Assembly: GCA_026770585.1 (NCBI GenBank)
Contig: MU646307.1
Coordinates: forward strand, 477,385 to 492,014
Direction of reading: 5' to 3'
Origin: Baffinella frigidus
Lineage: Eukaryota > Cryptophyceae > Cryptomonadales > Baffinellaceae
Length of the DNA: 14,630 nt
Both the position numbers and the translations under genes were made by a program. Under the pieces are notes generated by a model. That model was not told where the DNA came from. It saw only the letters and a program-made list of their open reading frames with translations, and did not search any database. Below, piece after piece: positions 7,914 through 14,543 of this stretch (position 1 is its first letter; each line of letters starts with the position of its first letter).

Positions 7914-8527
7914 CTCATCAGCCAGGTCATGAGCCGCCGTGGGTCGTAATTTCAAGGGTGGGGCGTATTCCTTCCGAGGACCTAAGTTAGGAAAGGCGTT
8001 GTCCCAGCTCTAGCATAACCTTCGGCGTGCGACAAGGTGTTCCCTGGCCCGCGGTGGCCTTGTCCCTTCCACCTGGGCTGGCCAAGCCCGGCTTGGTAAG
8101 ACGCCGGGAACGGAGGCGTTCTACGAAGGTCTGAGGGTCAGGAATGAGCTCGTTCTCGCCGCCAAGTCGCTCCCCCTCGACGAGGGCCCGCGGGCAGCTC
8201 CAGCGGCGGCCTTCCCTCGAACCGGGCGACCCCGCCTTGGTGAGGCGGCAGCCGCCCGGCACGCCATCCACCGGGTGGGGGCGGGCCTTATCGGCGCCTC
8301 AGTGTGACTGGGACAATGACGGGTCTGTTTTTTTATCCCCAAGCGTCGGCGCCAAGGTGCGATGCGCAACCCCCCTCATACTTGGCAGCACCTCCGATGG
8401 GTTCCTTATCGCCAAGTGTGAACAGAGCCGCTTCTCCCGTGTGTTATCGAGGGAAGCGCACTTCCCCCCCTCGCGCGTTGCTCCAGCTGGGAAAACACTC
8501 ACGGGGAGCCGCTTGTTTGGTGGGCAG
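7914..8527. other. Gap between the element and the first clear exon; coding potential uncertain
   Basis: Open GC-rich frames exist on both strands. On the plus strand two donor-like sites share context (GGCTTG|GTAAGA after 8095 and GCCTTG|GTGAGG after 8239). A plus frame from ATG 8144 stays open to 8593 and includes the first coiled-coil exon. On the minus strand, 8271-7987 reads a plausible peptide ending TPKVMLELGQRLS. Earlier exons of the plus-strand gene may lie here, but I cannot fix them. Confidence 0.35.
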
Positions 8528-8581
8528 GGGTCGGATGCAAAGGCCACGACGGATAAGCAGCTGCAAAAGCTCCAGATGAAA
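8528..8581 (+). CDS. Coiled-coil exon a
   Basis: Eighteen codons, GSDAKATTDKQLQKLQMK, between a GGGCAG acceptor and an AAA|GTCAAC donor, phase 0 at both ends. Reading through the donor would stop after two more codons (TGA 8588), so splicing is favoured by the helical continuation in the next exon. Confidence 0.55.
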
Positions 8582-11500
8582 GTCAACGTGTGATCTTGCC
8601 CACGCCTCTGTTCTCCTCCCTCTGCAGCTCAACTACACTCTCCCCGGGACCGCACTCGTGTCCCTTCCCTGTTGAGTCACTGCGTGCTTTTGTTCACTGC
8701 ATGGTCTGCTTTTGCCCACTGCGGCGTTGGTCGGAGGAGGCAAGTGACGGGATCTCGCGGGGGGGCAGAACCTGGCAGAGGAAAACGAACTCTTGACCCT
8801 GGAGAACAAGATGCTCGCCGAGCAGGTCACTCAACCCTACACCCTGCACCCTACACCCTACACCCTACACCCTGCACCCTACACCCGACACCCTACACCC
8901 TACACCCTACACCCTACAACGCACACCCTACACCCTACACCCTGCACCCTGCAACCTACAAACTGCACCCTACACCCTACACCTTACACCCTACACCCTA
9001 CGCCCTGACCCTACCATCCGCACCCTACACCCTTCACCCTACACCCTACACCTCCAACCCCACACCTTAAATCCTACACCCTACACCATACAAAATACAA
9101 CATACCACCTAAAACCTACACCCTACACCCTACATCCTACACCCTACACCCTACACCCTCGAACCTAAACCCTCAACCACAAATCCTCAACACTGAAACC
9201 TACAACCTAACCCCTAAACCCAAAACAAATCCTAAAATTTAAACCCTAAACGTTAAACCCTAAACCCTGAAACCTGAACCCTCAACCCTCAACCCTAAAC
9301 CCTAAACCCTAAACCCTAAACCCTAAACCCTAAACTCTAAACCCTAACCCCTAAACCCCAAACCATAAACCCTAAACCCTGAACCCCGAACCCTCAACCC
9401 TACACCTTAAACCCTCAACCCTCAACCCTCAACCCTAAACCATAAACCATAAACCCTAAACCCTGAACCCTGAACACTTAACCCTCAACCAAACCCCCAG
9501 ACCCTCAACCCTACAACCTGCACCCTACACCCCAAACGTTAAACGCTAAACTCTAAACTCTAAACCCTAAACCCTAAACCCTAAACCCTAAACCCTGAAT
9601 CCTAAACCCTAAACCCTAAACCCTTAACCTTAAACCCTAAACCCTAAACCCTAAAATCTCATCCCTAAACCCCAAACCCCAAACCCTAGACCCTAAAACC
9701 TGGACCCTAAACCCTGAACTCTAAGACCTGTGACTCCCGCCACCTTTTGGGGGTTTAGGGTTTGGAGGTTGGATTTTAGGGTTTGGGGTTTGGGGTTTAG
9801 GGTTCAGGGTGTGGGATTCAGAGTTTAGGGGTAAGGGGTTAGGGGTAACGGTTTACCGATTAGGCTTTGGGGTTGAGGTTTCAGAGTTTGGGGCTAAGGA
9901 ATTAGGGTTCAGGGTGGAGGGTTTAGGGTTGAGGGTGTAGGGTTTATGCAAACGAGTGATTTCGCGGAATGCTGAACACGTTTCTACAGGCCTGGAAAAT
10001 GCTCGAATGAGCGGCCGACACGGGGTACAGTAATGGCACAATGCGTAGCATGCGCGACACTGACGCTGGCTGTTTGGCAATAAATTATCAATCTCTCTTT
10101 TGACAGGCCGCGGCAAACTCGAAGAGCGCAACGCTCTCGGAATCGAAGCTCGCGCTCGATATGTCGATGCATAGCGTCGTTCGGGCCAAGCTCGCCGATG
10201 ACCTCCAGGAACCCCCCACCGCCCGCGAGCATGACATGACAAACACTTGGCCATTGAGAGATACCTAACGATCCTCTTGACAGGCACCACAATATTTTCG
10301 CGAGTAAAGTGACCAATGCAGTTGATGGAAATCGAAGTGAAGGGGGGGGTGAGGGAGGGGGGGGCAGCCATGAGTCTGAGGGTCTGGGAGTCTTTGTCGT
10401 AATCTTGCAGGCGCGGAGTTTGTGCACGATATAGGTGTGTGCAGAGGCGGTGTGGGCACGCTGGGCAGCAATCAGATTGGATGTAGCAGTGCAGGGGACA
10501 GTTGCACGCACGTCTCTGAGAGATTGCCCCGATGTGTCTGAAGCATCAAGATGATCTTTGGGTGTGCGTGGCGCTGATCCTGTCGATGAATGGTGCGAAC
10601 TTGACACCCTAGCCTCTGAGATGTGTCTCACGCGATGAATGATGAGCAGGCGAGCAAGATCAAGGTCGCGGCGCTGGAAGAAAAACTTGCGTCGGTTCAG
10701 GTCCGTGGCCCTGAGACTTTAATCATCACTGTCGCGCCTCAAGTTAGGTGATGCAATAGTCAATGCGCCGTATGACGGACCCGCCTCGGTACAGAGAAAT
10801 GCACTGCGAAGCCGGAGATTTTGCAAAAGTCAACACCTCCACAAATTTTTCAACTTTAAAAACAAAATACACGTTCTGTGTACCTCGGTTTTCGATTTTC
10901 GCCTTGAGTTGACTCATGTAAAAACTCCGCCCTGGCAGTGGAAGGCTCTCAAAGTGCAGAGACTTGCGCCACGCCTTGCGATCGGTGCTGTGTCCCGCGC
11001 ATGTGTTGCTCAGCCTCGGCTCGTTCCATCAGTGCGGATGATGCTTCATCATGGCGCGACGTTGCTGTTATGTTCAGGGGTATGGGGGGGATGAGGTGAG
11101 GTGACGAGGAGGTACGGATGGGGTGAGAATTCATCCGGAAAATGCTCGTATGAGCGGCCGACAAGGGGTACAGTGAGTGGCACAATGCGTTCCATGTGCG
11201 GCGCTGACGCTGGTTGTTTGGCAATAAATCATCAATCTGTCTACGGACGCAGATGCAACTGGAGGAGCAGCTGAGGCAGAACGTCTGCCACAGCGACGCC
11301 GCCCTCCGGGTACGTGACTCTCCTTTAGGTCCTTTACGTTTTGATTTCTCCCAAGATAGCCCAACGACAAGCCTTTCCGCAGAAAAGATTTGCAAAAAAA
11401 ACATCCTCTCGGCATCACTCCATCTTGCTTGCAAAAACGTGTCACGTTCTCTCGTCATCACTCGATCTTGCTCATAACTCGTCTCTCGGCATCACTCCAT

Positions 11501-14500
11501 CTTGCTCACGAAATTCGAAATTCTGAACTCGACCCCTTGAAAGCTGCGTGGCACGTGACCCCTGAATCGGAACCGATACTCAGTGAGAGAGTCACGTGAT
11601 GGGTGTGCCGACATGCAGAGAGAGAGAGTGATGCGATAGGTGTGCCGAGCAGCAGAGAGAATGACACTCGTTGGGTGTGCGCTTCCAGGTAATCAGAGAG
11701 GTTGACAATTTATTGCCACACAACCAGCGCCAGCGCCGCACATACTACGCATTGTGCCACTGCTGTACCCCGTGTCGGCCGCTCATACGAGCATTTTCCG
11801 GATGGATTCTGACTCCACCTCCTACTTCAGGTAATCATGAAGAGCACGGCGACAGTATCCTCGCAAACCGAGACAGAGAAGGTCGAGCCAACGAAAAAGA
11901 AGGTTCCGGCATGGTCCTGGATGGTACTCCCTGACCTCCTGAATTCACCCTGACTCTGCTTTCTCGTTTGCCGCACGACGGCTGTACCATCCACAGCCCC
12001 CAAACCCTGGACCCTCAAACTTCAACCTTACACCTTGAACCCTAAACCCTAAACCCGGTCCGTGCGAACCCGGTCCAAGGGCCCAGCCCTCTCTCTTTCT
12101 CTCGCTCTCTCGCTCTATCTCGATCGCTCGTTCGCTCGCTCTCTATCTCTCTCTCTATCAGACCGGACAGCGCCCTGCCTGCATTCACTCATGGTCTGGA
12201 GAGTCAACCTCCGGTGATCATCAAACAACTGCGTTGATCGAACAACTGATCAGTTTGATCGAACAACTGCAGGTGATGCTGCTGCTGCTCAAGAGAGAAG
12301 ATGAGAGGGCCGACTGTACCACAGCCGAGGTGCCGCGCCATCTTGCGTCTGCTTTCTGCACACTCATCCGGGAACAAGCATCTTTCCTCTTAAGCTTGCT
12401 GGCAATGAAAGTTACTACACAAATGAAAGAATTGTGTAGTAACTTTCGTGCTGATGTTTAAAAGAAACATGCTTGTTGCCGGATGAACACTGATGGAGAC
12501 CTCCAACAGTGGGTTGGTGATTTGCGAGATTGGCCCCGCTGCTCAATCGAATTGATCGATCAGTCTAATTTCGGAACATAACAGAATCTGTGGGCAAATA
12601 CACTCATCGTAGGCTTGTTCTGATGCCTAAAATTACCTATCCACCCTTACCTTCCGCGTGGGGACGCTGAAGATCACCACAGATTATGCTATGTTCCGAA
12701 AAGAAATCGGTTGACCGGTGGCGGTGTGGAGACGGAGGGACGCAGACCTTTTTGGTTCGGGGAGTAGGCTTTTCAATTCCCAGCGTGCGGCGCCGTCTAA
12801 AAACAAATAGGATGCGACAAAGGACCCTGGTGCATTCCCCAAAGCCTGAACAGCAAACACACAAAAAAGTCTCCGCTAGCCCTCCCCCCACCACCTTGTT
12901 CCAAACCGTCCCCCGAACCCAAACCCCACCCACTGAGGCGGCAGCCTCAGCATATGAAGTGCCAGAGGTCAAACAGGTGCAAACAGACCCGATCGGTATC
13001 GGAGCAGGGGTTCTCAAAGACGCCGGGATACAAACCATCGAGGTCGCCTCTGCAGGTGGCAAAACCTAAGCCAGAAACCCAAAACTCAAAACACGAAACC
13101 CGAACCCCGAAACCCGAAACCCGAAGCCCTGAATCCTAAATCCCAAACCCTAGATCATAAACCCCAAACCCTAAGCCCTACACCCTAATTCCTAATTCCT
13201 AAACCCGAAACCCGAAACCCTAACCCCTAAACCCTACACCCTAAACCCTAAACCCTAAACCCTAAACCCTAAACCCCAACCCTAAACCAGTTGAGCATGC
13301 GCATTCGGCAAACCGAGGGCACCCAGGGGGTGGCGCGAGCCGAGAGGAGTTGGACAAGTGGTGGGAGGAAATGCTTGGTGACGCTCGGGAGTGCAAGGCG
13401 CAGATTCACCTGAAAAAGCACCTGGTTATGACGCCTGTCCAGGCAAGCCCCCCTTCACTTGGCACAGCCTGCCTCCCGTGGGATCCAATCTGGCACTACC
13501 TCCCTTTCCCGATGCCGTGACCGGCGGCACTCCGCGTTTTCGTGGCGTGTCTCACCGTTTTGCGACAGGGTACCTCTAGCGAGGTACTAGTCACTTCCCG
13601 TGTGATCCCGACGATTGCCCCTCTGGTTTTTGAGTGTTTCCCGATAGTGGTGTTGACTGAATGTATAACCACGAGTGTTGGTGGCGTGCTCCACTGACGC
13701 GAATCTGTCGGGACCGCAGGTTCTGAACATCATCACCAACGTCTACGCGGACAAGGCAGCCCCCTGTCCCCTCTCACTCGCTGAGAACTGAGACGTGTGC
13801 GTTCCACTATGAGACTCGCCTCGCAATCTCACCACCTGACCCCACGCCTGCCTCGGTCCCGCACGTCTCACTCGTCACTGTTTCAACAGTGGGCCACGGT
13901 GACCTTCGATGGACCTCGGCGCCTTATGGCATGCACCCCAGCCAGCTCGATGTGCAGCTATCAGGACACCTGATTTGGAGGCGACTCTCGGGTCGAATTT
14001 GGACTCTCGGGTCGACCATCTGCGTGGTGTGGTTTGGGTTGACGTTTTTCGTTGGCACGGGCTTGCGAGCTGAAAGGTCACGGGCGGCTGGTTAGGGTTC
14101 AAGGTGCAGGTTGTAGGGTTCAGTGTTCAAGGTGCAGGGTGCAGGGTCTAGGGCGCATGGTCCAGGGTTGGTAGGTGATTGGCTGGTTGGCTTTGCAGGT
14201 GGTGGGAGACACTCTGGGCGACGCGCTAGACCACGACTCTGATCGCCATTCCACCCTAAATCCACACCCTCGAACCTGCCCTGGTCCCCCACTGACGCGC
14301 TCGATGGCAGGTGGTGGGAGGTGGAGTTAGAATCCATCCGGAAAAAGCTCGTATGAGCGGCCGACACGGGGTACAGTAGTGGCACAATGTGTAGCATGTG
14401 CGGCGCTGACGCTGGCTGTGTGGCAATAAATTATCAATCGCTGTCAGGTGGCGGGAGACGCGCTAGACGACGCGGAACAGCGGGCACGCCAGCCGCTCCC

Positions 14501-14543
14501 CGAGACCCTCTTCCTCATGTTCCTCCAGCACTCCGGAGAAAAG
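8528..14543 (+). CDS. Multi-exon coiled-coil protein gene with Q-T motifs (incomplete)
   Basis: Predicted exons: 8528-8581, 8769-8825, 10107-10208, 10650-10700, 11253-11309, 11831-11923, 12162-12329, 12683 (or 12746)-13055, 13291 (or 13327)-13442, 13720-13755 (or 13765), one or more uncertain exons to 14240, and 14448-14543. All junctions up to 12683 are phase 0, the next is phase 1 and matches on both sides, and the following one is phase 0. The first five exons encode Leu- and Glu-rich helices typical of a coiled coil. The middle has repeated Gln-Thr motifs (SSQTETEK, GTQTFL, RTQTPP, KQVQTDP, AGIQTIE) resembling LC8 dynein light chain ligands. Later exons are again helical. A cytoskeletal, basal-body or flagellar scaffold is a reasonable guess, but no family was identified. 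Start and stop are not in view. One donor (10209) reads GA if the exon end is right. Confidence 0.6.
8769..8825 (+). CDS. Coiled-coil exon b
   Basis: Nineteen codons, NLAEENELLTLENKMLAEQ, between a GGGGGCAG acceptor and a CAG|GTCACT donor, phase 0. A classic Leu/Glu/Asn heptad pattern. The donor leads directly into a 0.9-kb telomere-like array. Confidence 0.75.
8826..9735 (+). repeat. Telomere-like heptamer array (C-rich strand) inside an intron
   Basis: Heptamers grade from CCCTACA (8832-9155) through CCCTCAA and CCCTGAA to near-perfect CCCTAAA blocks (9295-9335, 9560-9595). CCCTAAA is the complement of the TTTAGGG telomere repeat of plants and many algae. The array starts five bases after a predicted splice donor, so it lies within a transcribed unit if the gene model holds. 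Confidence 0.95.
9752..9950 (-). repeat. Telomere-like heptamer array in opposite orientation (TTTAGGG strand)
   Basis: GGGTTTAGGGTTTGGAGG, GGGTTTGGGGTTTAGGG and variants run to 9950. They are separated from the preceding C-rich array by about 20 bp of unrelated sequence (CTGTGACTCCCGCCACC). C-rich followed by G-rich on one strand makes a potential giant hairpin. A head-to-head telomere fusion would have the opposite order. Confidence 0.9.
9986..10109 (+). mobile_element. Introner-like element, copy 1
   Basis: The core at 9993-10102 shares GGAAAATGCTCG, ATGAGCGGCCGACA, GGGGTACAGT, GGCACAATGCG, TGACGCTGG and TTGGCAATAAATTATCAATC with three other copies. It is flanked by ACAGGCC at 9986-9992 and 10103-10109. 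The right flank carries the acceptor TTGACAG|GCC of exon 10107, and the left flank keeps an equivalent acceptor TTTCTACAG|GCC. It lacks about 20 bp of the left end seen in copies 3 and 4. Confidence 0.85.
10107..10208 (+). CDS. Coiled-coil/helical exon c
   Basis: Thirty-four codons, AAANSKSATLSESKLALDMS through RAKLADDLQ, phase 0 at the start. No GT lies near the likely end. CTCCAG|GAACCC would be a GA donor, as reported in dinoflagellates. The alternative is an internal GT (for example after 10161), which would truncate the helix. The 3' end is therefore uncertain. Confidence 0.55.
10209..10649 (+). other. Predicted intron with G-rich tract
   Basis: No coding is seen. A run of guanines broken by TGA and A at 10342-10364 could form a G-quadruplex on the plus strand. 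Several open frames on the minus strand lack GC3 bias and are treated as chance. Confidence 0.4.
10650..10700 (+). CDS. Coiled-coil exon d
   Basis: Seventeen codons, ASKIKVAALEEKLASVQ, between a GATGAGCAG acceptor and a CAG|GTCCGT donor, phase 0. The reading is also open upstream as MNDEQ (ATG 10635), so the acceptor could be slightly earlier. Confidence 0.7.
10701..11112 (+). other. Predicted intron interior, no other feature
   Basis: This is non-coding sequence between exon d and introner copy 2. It is less GC-rich around 10830-10900 (TTTTTCAACTTTAAAAACAA). No repeat family or gene is recognised. Confidence 0.4.
11113..11249 (+). mobile_element. Introner-like element, copy 2
   Basis: The core at 11121-11241 carries the family motifs (CATCCGGAAAATGCTCGTAT, GAGCGGCCGACA, GGGGTACAGT, GGCAATAAATCATCAATC). 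Flanks TACGGATG (11113-11120) and TACGGACG (11242-11249) match at 7 of 8 bases. The acceptor ACGCAG|ATG follows three bases after the right flank. Confidence 0.8.
11253..11309 (+). CDS. Coiled-coil exon e
   Basis: Nineteen codons, MQLEEQLRQNVCHSDAALR, between an ACGCAG acceptor and a CGG|GTACGT donor, phase 0. GC3-rich and helical. It sits immediately downstream of introner copy 2. Confidence 0.75.
11407..11688 (+). repeat. Two short tandem repeats inside an intron
   Basis: CTCTCGGCATCACTCCATCT with TGCT occurs at 11407-11430 and 11483-11507, with a variant at 11449-11474. Further on, 11590-11688 holds three diverged units of about 40 bp, each containing GGTGTGC and AG-rich sequence, the last ending in the acceptor-like GCGCTTCCAG. 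Confidence 0.6.
11686..11837 (-). mobile_element. Introner-like element, copy 3 (reversed)
   Basis: The core at 11696-11827 is the reverse complement of the other copies (GACAATTTATTGCC ... GTACCCCGTGTCGGCCGCTC ... CATTTTCCGGATGGATTC). A perfect CAGGTAATCA flanks it at 11686-11695 and 11828-11837. Each flank offers both AG acceptor and GT donor, so the same exon junction works despite the inverted orientation. Confidence 0.88.
11831..11923 (+). CDS. Exon f, Lys/Glu/Thr-rich with Q-T motif
   Basis: Thirty-one codons beginning VIMKSTATVSSQTETEKVEP and ending KKKVPAWSWM, from a TACTTCAG acceptor to an ATG|GTACTC donor, phase 0. If unspliced, the frame stops at TGA 11951. Confidence 0.65.
11924..12161 (+). 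other. Intron with telomere-like and CT-microsatellite segments
   Basis: Positions 12001-12056 are telomere-like (ACCCTAAACCCTAAACCC), followed by two copies of AACCCGGTCC. Positions 12088-12160 are CTCTCTATCTCTCGCTC low-complexity sequence that serves as the pyrimidine tract before the CTATCAG acceptor. Confidence 0.7.
12162..12329 (+). CDS. Exon g, Leu-rich helix
   Basis: Fifty-six codons, phase 0 at both ends, from CTATCAG|ACC to GAG|GTGCCG. The second half reads TALIEQLISLIEQLQ then VMLLLLKREDERADCTTAE, a strongly amphipathic leucine-rich segment. The repeated TTGATCGAACAACTG shows that this part grew by a short in-frame duplication. A shorter form starting at 12273 is possible. Confidence 0.65.
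12360..12490. mobile_element. 123-bp MITE with 4-bp TSD (ACAC)
   Basis: The element spans 12364-12486 and begins TCATCCGG, ending CCGGATGA. The arms extend inwards as a long imperfect hairpin whose innermost part is AAAGTTACTACACAA against TTGTGTAGTAACTTT. Flanks ACAC at 12360-12363 and 12487-12490 are identical. Its TCATC- start and 4-bp duplication match the 144-bp family, suggesting the same transposase type. It lies within a predicted intron. Confidence 0.88.
12569..12702. mobile_element. Foldback element next to a splice acceptor
   Basis: TTCGGAACATAACAGAATCT and GTGG (12570-12593) pair with 12677-12700 at 22 of 24 positions. The right arm contains CCACAG, the likely 3' splice site before 12683. 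No clear target duplication was found. Confidence 0.75.
12683..13055 (+). CDS. Exon h with Q-T motif cluster
   Basis: The frame is open from 12683 (or from an alternative acceptor, giving a start at 12746, same phase) to GCAG|GTGGCA after 13055, ending in phase 1. The protein has a basic stretch (SVRRRLKTNRMRQRTLVHSP), a Pro/Thr-rich linker and Q-T motifs GTQTFL, LFQTVPRTQTPP, KQVQTDPIG and DAGIQTIEV. LC8 dynein light chain is known to bind KxTQT- and GIQV-like peptides in disordered chains. That is the inference here, not a demonstrated function. Confidence 0.6.
13056..13290 (+). repeat. Intron made of telomere-like heptamers
   Basis: From 13074 to 13288 the sequence is CCCGAAA, CCCTAAA and CCCTACA units, with a clean CCCTAAA block at 13240-13275. 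The 3' splice site CCCTAAACCAG|TT appears to be formed by the last heptamer. The phase-1 donor on the left and phase-1 acceptor on the right agree. Confidence 0.8.
13291..13442 (+). CDS. Exon i, charged helical, GC donor
   Basis: It starts in phase 1 at 13291 (or at 13327, same frame). It reads SREELDKWWEEMLGDARECK then AQIHLKKHLVMTPVQ, clearly protein-like and GC3-rich. It ends in phase 0 at CAG|GCAAGC, a good GC-AG donor. Confidence 0.75.
13569..13583 (+). CDS. Possible 15-nt microexon
   Basis: GGTACCTCTAGCGAG lies between GCGACAG and GTACTAG and would add GTSSE in phase 0. The same bases form a small inverted repeat (GTACCTC/GAGGTAC), so this may be chance. Confidence 0.2.
13720..13765 (+). 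CDS. Exon j
   Basis: After the acceptor GGGACCGCAG the frame reads VLNIITNVYADK. It ends either at AAG|GCAGCC after 13755 (GC donor, phase 0) or at CCT|GTCCCC after 13765 (phase 1). The second choice fits the better open frame of the next exon. Confidence 0.6.
13890..14095 (+). CDS. Uncertain exon region
   Basis: Behind the clean acceptor TTTCAACAG two frames are open. One (phase 1) reads GHGDLRWTSAPYGMHPSQLD and stays open to TAG 14095 through a hydrophobic stretch. The other (phase 0) reads WATVTFDGPRRLMACTPASS and stops soon after 13964. I favour the first but cannot fix its donor; candidates are CTCGG|GTCGA near 13990 and 14011, themselves a short direct repeat. Confidence 0.4.
14093..14180 (-). 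repeat. Degenerate telomere-like repeat, G-rich strand
   Basis: GGTTAGGGTTCAAGGTGCAG, GTAGGGTTCAGTGTTCAAGG and similar variants are diverged TTTAGGG-type heptamers in the orientation opposite to the arrays at 8826 and 13074. They are probably intronic. Confidence 0.8.
14196..14475 (+). repeat. Triplicated acceptor plus exon-start segment
   Basis: CAGGTGGTGGGAG occurs at 14196-14208 and 14308-14320, and as CAGGTGGCGGGAG at 14445-14457. The first copy continues as an exon-like GACACTCTGGGCGACGCGCT and the last as GACGCGCTAGACGACGCGG. The upstream exon copy (VVGDTLGDALDHD) may be a decayed or alternative exon. Confidence 0.75.
14308..14457 (+). mobile_element. Introner-like element, copy 4
   Basis: The core at 14321-14444 begins GTGGAGTTAGAATCCATCCG and ends GGCAATAAATTATCAATCGC then TGT. 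It is flanked by CAGGTGGTGGGAG and CAGGTGGCGGGAG (12 of 13 identical). Both flanks contain CAG|GT, so excision between them leaves the coding sequence intact. This is the cleanest complete copy. Confidence 0.9.
14448..14543 (+). CDS. Exon k, helical, right after introner copy 4
   Basis: Thirty-two codons, VAGDALDDAEQRARQPLPET then LFLMFLQHSGEK, from CTGTCAG to AAG|GTCCCC, phase 0. High GC3 and protein-like. The gene presumably continues past the right edge. Positions 14544-14630 look intronic (C-rich, no exon seen). Confidence 0.75.

Noticed and set aside
8672-9070. Open frames encoding Tyr-Thr-Leu-His-Pro-type repeats (also 9853-10371 minus)
   Set aside because: These are translations of the CCCTACA/CCCTAAA arrays. 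A heptamer has no stop in several frames, so long repeat peptides arise without selection.
8832-9155. CRISPR-like or other spaced repeat array
   Set aside because: The repeats are contiguous 7-mers without unique spacers.
9735-9755. Head-to-head telomere fusion point
   Set aside because: A fusion would read TTTAGGG then CCCTAAA; here the order is the opposite.
13890-13964. GA splice donor after CAG at 13964
   Set aside because: It depends on the phase-0 reading. The alternative phase-1 reading is longer and more protein-like and does not need a GA donor, so I did not count it as evidence for GA donors.
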